A stretch of DNA of 34,676 nucleotides from Oscillospiraceae bacterium. GTDB taxonomy: Bacteria > Bacillota > Clostridia > Oscillospirales > Oscillospiraceae. Shown here piece after piece: positions 33,801 to 34,676 of the stretch. Numbering within the stretch: the first letter of the stretch is position 1; each line of letters begins with the position of its first letter. The notes under the pieces are model-generated. The model was not told the origin of the DNA. It worked only from the letters and a program-made list of their open reading frames with translations, and did no database searches. A program made the translations under genes and the position numbers. The stretch lies in NCBI GenBank assembly GCA_024697625.1, contig JAILFJ010000106.1:1-34676 (forward strand), given 5' to 3'.

Positions 33801-34063
33801 ACAGTGTTCGTCGGGACAGGAGCAGACCTCGGATCCCTGCGGTCTTGAATGACCGTGGCGCTGGTAACGGAGGGCTCAGGACTTCTTGTCTCATCCGGCG
33901 TTGGAATCATGCCGGGAAGGGGCAGAGCAAAGCGAAGCAGTACCAGAATCCATGCATAGTAATAGACCGTGCTCGGCATCCGTCGCAGGACAGCATAGCG
34001 CAGCACGAGGAGAAGCAGAGCGAGAACACTACCGCTGAGAGTCAGCAACAGCAGCGTCTTCAT
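30869..34063 (-). CDS. M56 (BlaR1-like) membrane metallopeptidase fused to two beta-helix domains and an NTF2-like tail
   Basis: The N-terminal third (1-340) is a BlaR1/MecR1-type sensor protease: membrane segments near 3-23, 33-53, 128-148, 238-250 and 323-340, the zinc motif H220-ELM-H224 and the third ligand E261 (NRACELSCDE). A Pro/Thr-rich loop lies at 55-115. C339 stands in a lipobox-like LLLAGC at the end of the last membrane segment. Instead of a penicillin-binding domain, the outside part has two homologous right-handed beta-helix domains (about 365-650 and 682-890). Both start with RVT-VDE-LAAI and share DLSTASNYGA, AAVPRYANV, AGHT-EPG-CSGGVL and GLYGCG. An NTF2/SnoaL-like tail (about 930-1064) follows. 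It begins three bases after blaI stops. It should sense an outside ligand and trigger BlaI loss (inference). Confidence 0.88.
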   Translation of the reverse strand: MKTLLLLTLSGSVLALLLLVLRYAVLRRMPSTVYYYAWILVLLRFALPLPGMIPTPDETRSPEPSVTSATVIQDRRDPRSAPVPTNTVPGNVPAASSEFQRTEQRAELHETQSTALTSGAALSPDWRSPWLWLSVWALGAVISLEWTVLAYLRFTGHLRHELHRPDLFTLELYASVSGRKPALFCSDAIRTPLMFGVLSPKIVLPERDYDEEFLLNIFRHELMHYRRLDTLYKWMAVVILSAHWFNPLSWFIRKELNRACELSCDEMLLRSMTRREKQSYGNTLLTMAATSVLPAGVVATTFATEKENLKERLVQIMNYKKSRVRSLTALLALLLLAGCGMAAGPASEGASGAQTADTQAEGEAIRVTNVDELLAAIAPDTVIELAAGVYDLSTASNYGADTHSSYYSWNGVFGEEGQTHAELVLHNVEGLTLRGAGIEETTIAAVPRYANVVKFVGCRNLTVASLTAGHTTEPGFCSGGVLRLESCTDTSITECGLYGCGTIGVSAADCNNLTVTASRIYECSYNAVSLSQCRNVRVEDCEIDSHGIRPGQGEAMMLFVADYSDGFTVHGCRIHDNAAQYLLCSNYSKNTLFLSNDVHDNRIVSSMFLFEQYAAVVDGCRFETNDFRFWVNDHRLDPINISGEPLESAELNEMTLRDIDPDTAVTPAPVSAASEVPPGSSIRVTTVDEFLAAIGPDRSIILEGESFDLSTASNYGAVGGEYYYWQESHDGPELVIQNVSGLSIGTPNADRSATTVAAVPRYANVLNFRNCDRIQLMDFTAGHTKEPGACSGGVLNFQGCSNFMIYNMGLYGCGILGIQASQCTTMKILNTEIYECSQGAGQFFQTDGIVFTDCDIHDVPSPALRFTECGDKTWNGEPISGLNGMYDVNADGTLTAPMYEDRGSDEEHEYHGAVEDLNNPFANEPSVQYGAGTPQAAFAAMVQQAVIKDEWEALADRIAFPIQFFTIDYSFQIHDREEYLSMVRDGYFTSPFFEETFGFHHHVADADLSVFGSCIFGDTCLDHLIAFSCVGNEVTEDNLMITAISVVTPFWPGRDPYVLVTPQP

Positions 34064-34066
34064 GCT

Positions 34067-34444
34067 TCAGTCCTCCACCTTGAACATCTGCCGCAGTTCG
34101 TCCAGATCTTTCTGCGTAAGGCCGTCCGCATTGACAAGGGCTGCGACCAACTCCCGGGCACTGCCGTGATAAAGGCGCGTGATCAGGTCTCCCGTGGCCC
34201 AGGCACTGTATTCTTTCTCTGAAATAGTCGGAGAATAGAAGTAAACATTTCTTTTTTCCTGCCGGACAGCGCCCTTTGATACGAGCCGGGAAACCAGCGT
34301 TTTGATCGTCGCAGGTTCCCAGCCTTTTGCTTCCTGCAGTTTTTCACGAATCTCCGTAACGGGCAGAGCCTCCCCCGCATGCCACAGGAGCTTCATAACC
34401 TCAAGTTCAGAACCTGTAATTTTACAGGCAAGATGATCTGACAT
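34067..34444 (-). CDS. blaI: BlaI/MecI-type transcriptional repressor
   Basis: This 125-aa winged-helix repressor of the BlaI/MecI/CopY (penicillinase repressor) family has the usual length. The DNA-binding half (2-75) includes 'SELEVMKLLWHAGEALPVTEI', the recognition helix 'PATIKTLVSRLVSKGAV' and a wing with RQEKRNVYFYSP. The C-terminal half is the dimer domain that in BlaI is cut after the M56 sensor fires. The start at 34444 has GGAGG eight bases upstream; the frame is open further upstream to 34642 but would run through the promoter and intron. It is followed by the M56 gene, and two TACA-AT-TGTA operators flank the -10 box, so it represses itself and its partner. Confidence 0.93.
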   Translation of the reverse strand: MSDHLACKITGSELEVMKLLWHAGEALPVTEIREKLQEAKGWEPATIKTLVSRLVSKGAVRQEKRNVYFYSPTISEKEYSAWATGDLITRLYHGSARELVAALVNADGLTQKDLDELRQMFKVED

Positions 34445-34468
34445 GGCAGTATCCTCCCGAAGGTAGTT

Positions 34469-34478
34469 TACAATTGTA
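34469..34478. promoter_or_regulatory. BlaI operator 1 (downstream of transcription start)
   Basis: TACAATTGTA is a perfect palindrome and contains the TACA/TGTA half-sites bound by BlaI/MecI repressors. It lies about 10 bases past the predicted transcription start, 24 bases before the blaI ATG. Confidence 0.75.
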
Positions 34479-34492
34479 GCTCGAGCTTCTTC

Positions 34493-34521
34493 AATATAGC
34501 ATTGCAGTCTACAATTGTCAA
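34493..34521 (-). promoter_or_regulatory. Sigma-A promoter of blaI-M56
   Basis: On the minus strand TTGACA (34521-34516), exactly 17 bases, then TATATT (34498-34493), one of the best consensus matches in the window. The start would be near 34486, about 42 bases before the blaI ATG. Confidence 0.8.
34510..34519. promoter_or_regulatory. BlaI operator 2 (over the -35 box)
   Basis: TACAATTGTC, one base off the perfect palindrome, overlaps the -35 hexamer. Its centre is 41 bases (about four helix turns) from the other operator, so two dimers would sit on the same DNA face. Confidence 0.7.
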
Positions 34522-34539
34522 CTGTGTATTTTCGACAAT

Positions 34540-34676
34540 CGAGTAGGAGGGGCTGAATAAGCCCCGACCTCTCGCACCACCGTGCGTACCGATCGGTACA
34601 CGGCGGTTCAACCGCATAAGTGCAGAGACTCGTACCGGTCAAGGATACTAAAGTATCCGGCCTGTGCGAGTCTTTC
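34540..34676 (-). mobile_element. 3' end of a group II intron (body beyond the right edge)
   Basis: Read on the minus strand, this stretch shows the end of a bacterial group II intron. First comes a paired region, GACTCG/CGAGTC (34627-34632 with 34667-34672), enclosing a GGATAC/GTATCC hairpin. Then the 36-base domain V hairpin (34609-34574) with CCGCCGTGTACC/GGTACGCACGGTGG arms, the GAGAGGTC linker, and the domain VI stem GGGGC/GCCCC (34565-34549) ending in CTCCTACTCGAT. The exact 3' splice edge lies near 34537-34541. The reverse transcriptase gene is outside the window. The intron ends only about 16 bases upstream of the blaI -35 box. Confidence 0.8.

Noticed and set aside
30869..34063. Beta-lactam resistance regulator (true BlaR1)
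   Set aside because: The penicillin-binding sensor domain with its SxxK and KTG motifs is absent and no beta-lactamase is adjacent.
34445..34642. Longer start for the BlaI gene at 34642
   Set aside because: It would run through both operators, the promoter and the intron end; the GGAGG-supported ATG at 34444 gives the normal 125-aa length.
1..34676. CRISPR array, tRNA or rRNA genes
   Set aside because: No regularly spaced repeats, cloverleaf-like or rRNA-like segments were seen on either strand by eye.

Overview
The window is a GC-rich (roughly 55-60%), tightly packed stretch that reads as a Firmicutes (Clostridia) chromosome, perhaps Lachnospiraceae or a relative. The grounds are strong GGAGG-type ribosome binding sites, sigma-A-like promoters, a BlaI/M56 regulatory pair, an ECF sigma/anti-sigma pair and a bacterial group II intron. 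The species cannot be fixed from the sequence alone. No tRNA, rRNA, CRISPR array, integrase or plasmid function was seen.

Region 1 (1-11914, + strand) is a uronate/uronide utilisation cluster. It holds a tripartite TRAP transporter (dctP, cut by the left edge, then dctQ and dctM), two tandem cytoplasmic GH31 glycosidases, and the glucuronate branch uxuA-uxuB-uxaC (glucuronate to fructuronate to mannonate to 2-keto-3-deoxygluconate). The layout suggests import of an acidic saccharide, intracellular cleavage by the GH31 pair, and conversion of the released uronate to KDG. KDG kinase and aldolase are not in view.

Region 2 (12100-14428, +) is a two-gene unit, a membrane-anchored metallophosphoesterase and an MFS transporter, with its own promoter.

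Region 3 (14483-22099, - strand) reads, in transcription order: hybrid sensor histidine kinase, MtnK, MtnA, methionine gamma-lyase, D-2-hydroxyacid dehydrogenase. It looks like a methylthioribose/methionine sulfur metabolism set that may be co-transcribed with the kinase.

Region 4 (22194-27581, +), divergent from the kinase, is a three-gene operon: a TerB_N/TerB_C protein, a P-loop ATPase of the DUF2791 type and a DEAD/DEAH helicase. This gene set matches the Shango anti-phage system (sngABC).

Region 5 (27610-30689, -) contains a secreted protein of unknown function, a non-coding stretch with a 64-base inverted repeat and a decayed gene end, and an ECF sigma factor with its membrane anti-sigma partner under a probable autoregulated promoter.

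Region 6 (30822-34676, -) holds a BlaI-type repressor with two TACA-AT-TGTA operators placed on a near-perfect promoter. Next to it is an M56 (BlaR1-like) membrane protease that, instead of a penicillin-sensing domain, carries two duplicated right-handed beta-helix domains and an NTF2-like tail. The right edge is the 3' end of a group II intron inserted just upstream of the blaI promoter.

The most unusual items are the BlaI/M56-beta-helix sensor, the GH31 pair in a uronate operon, and the Shango operon facing a sensor kinase that leads into methionine-salvage genes.
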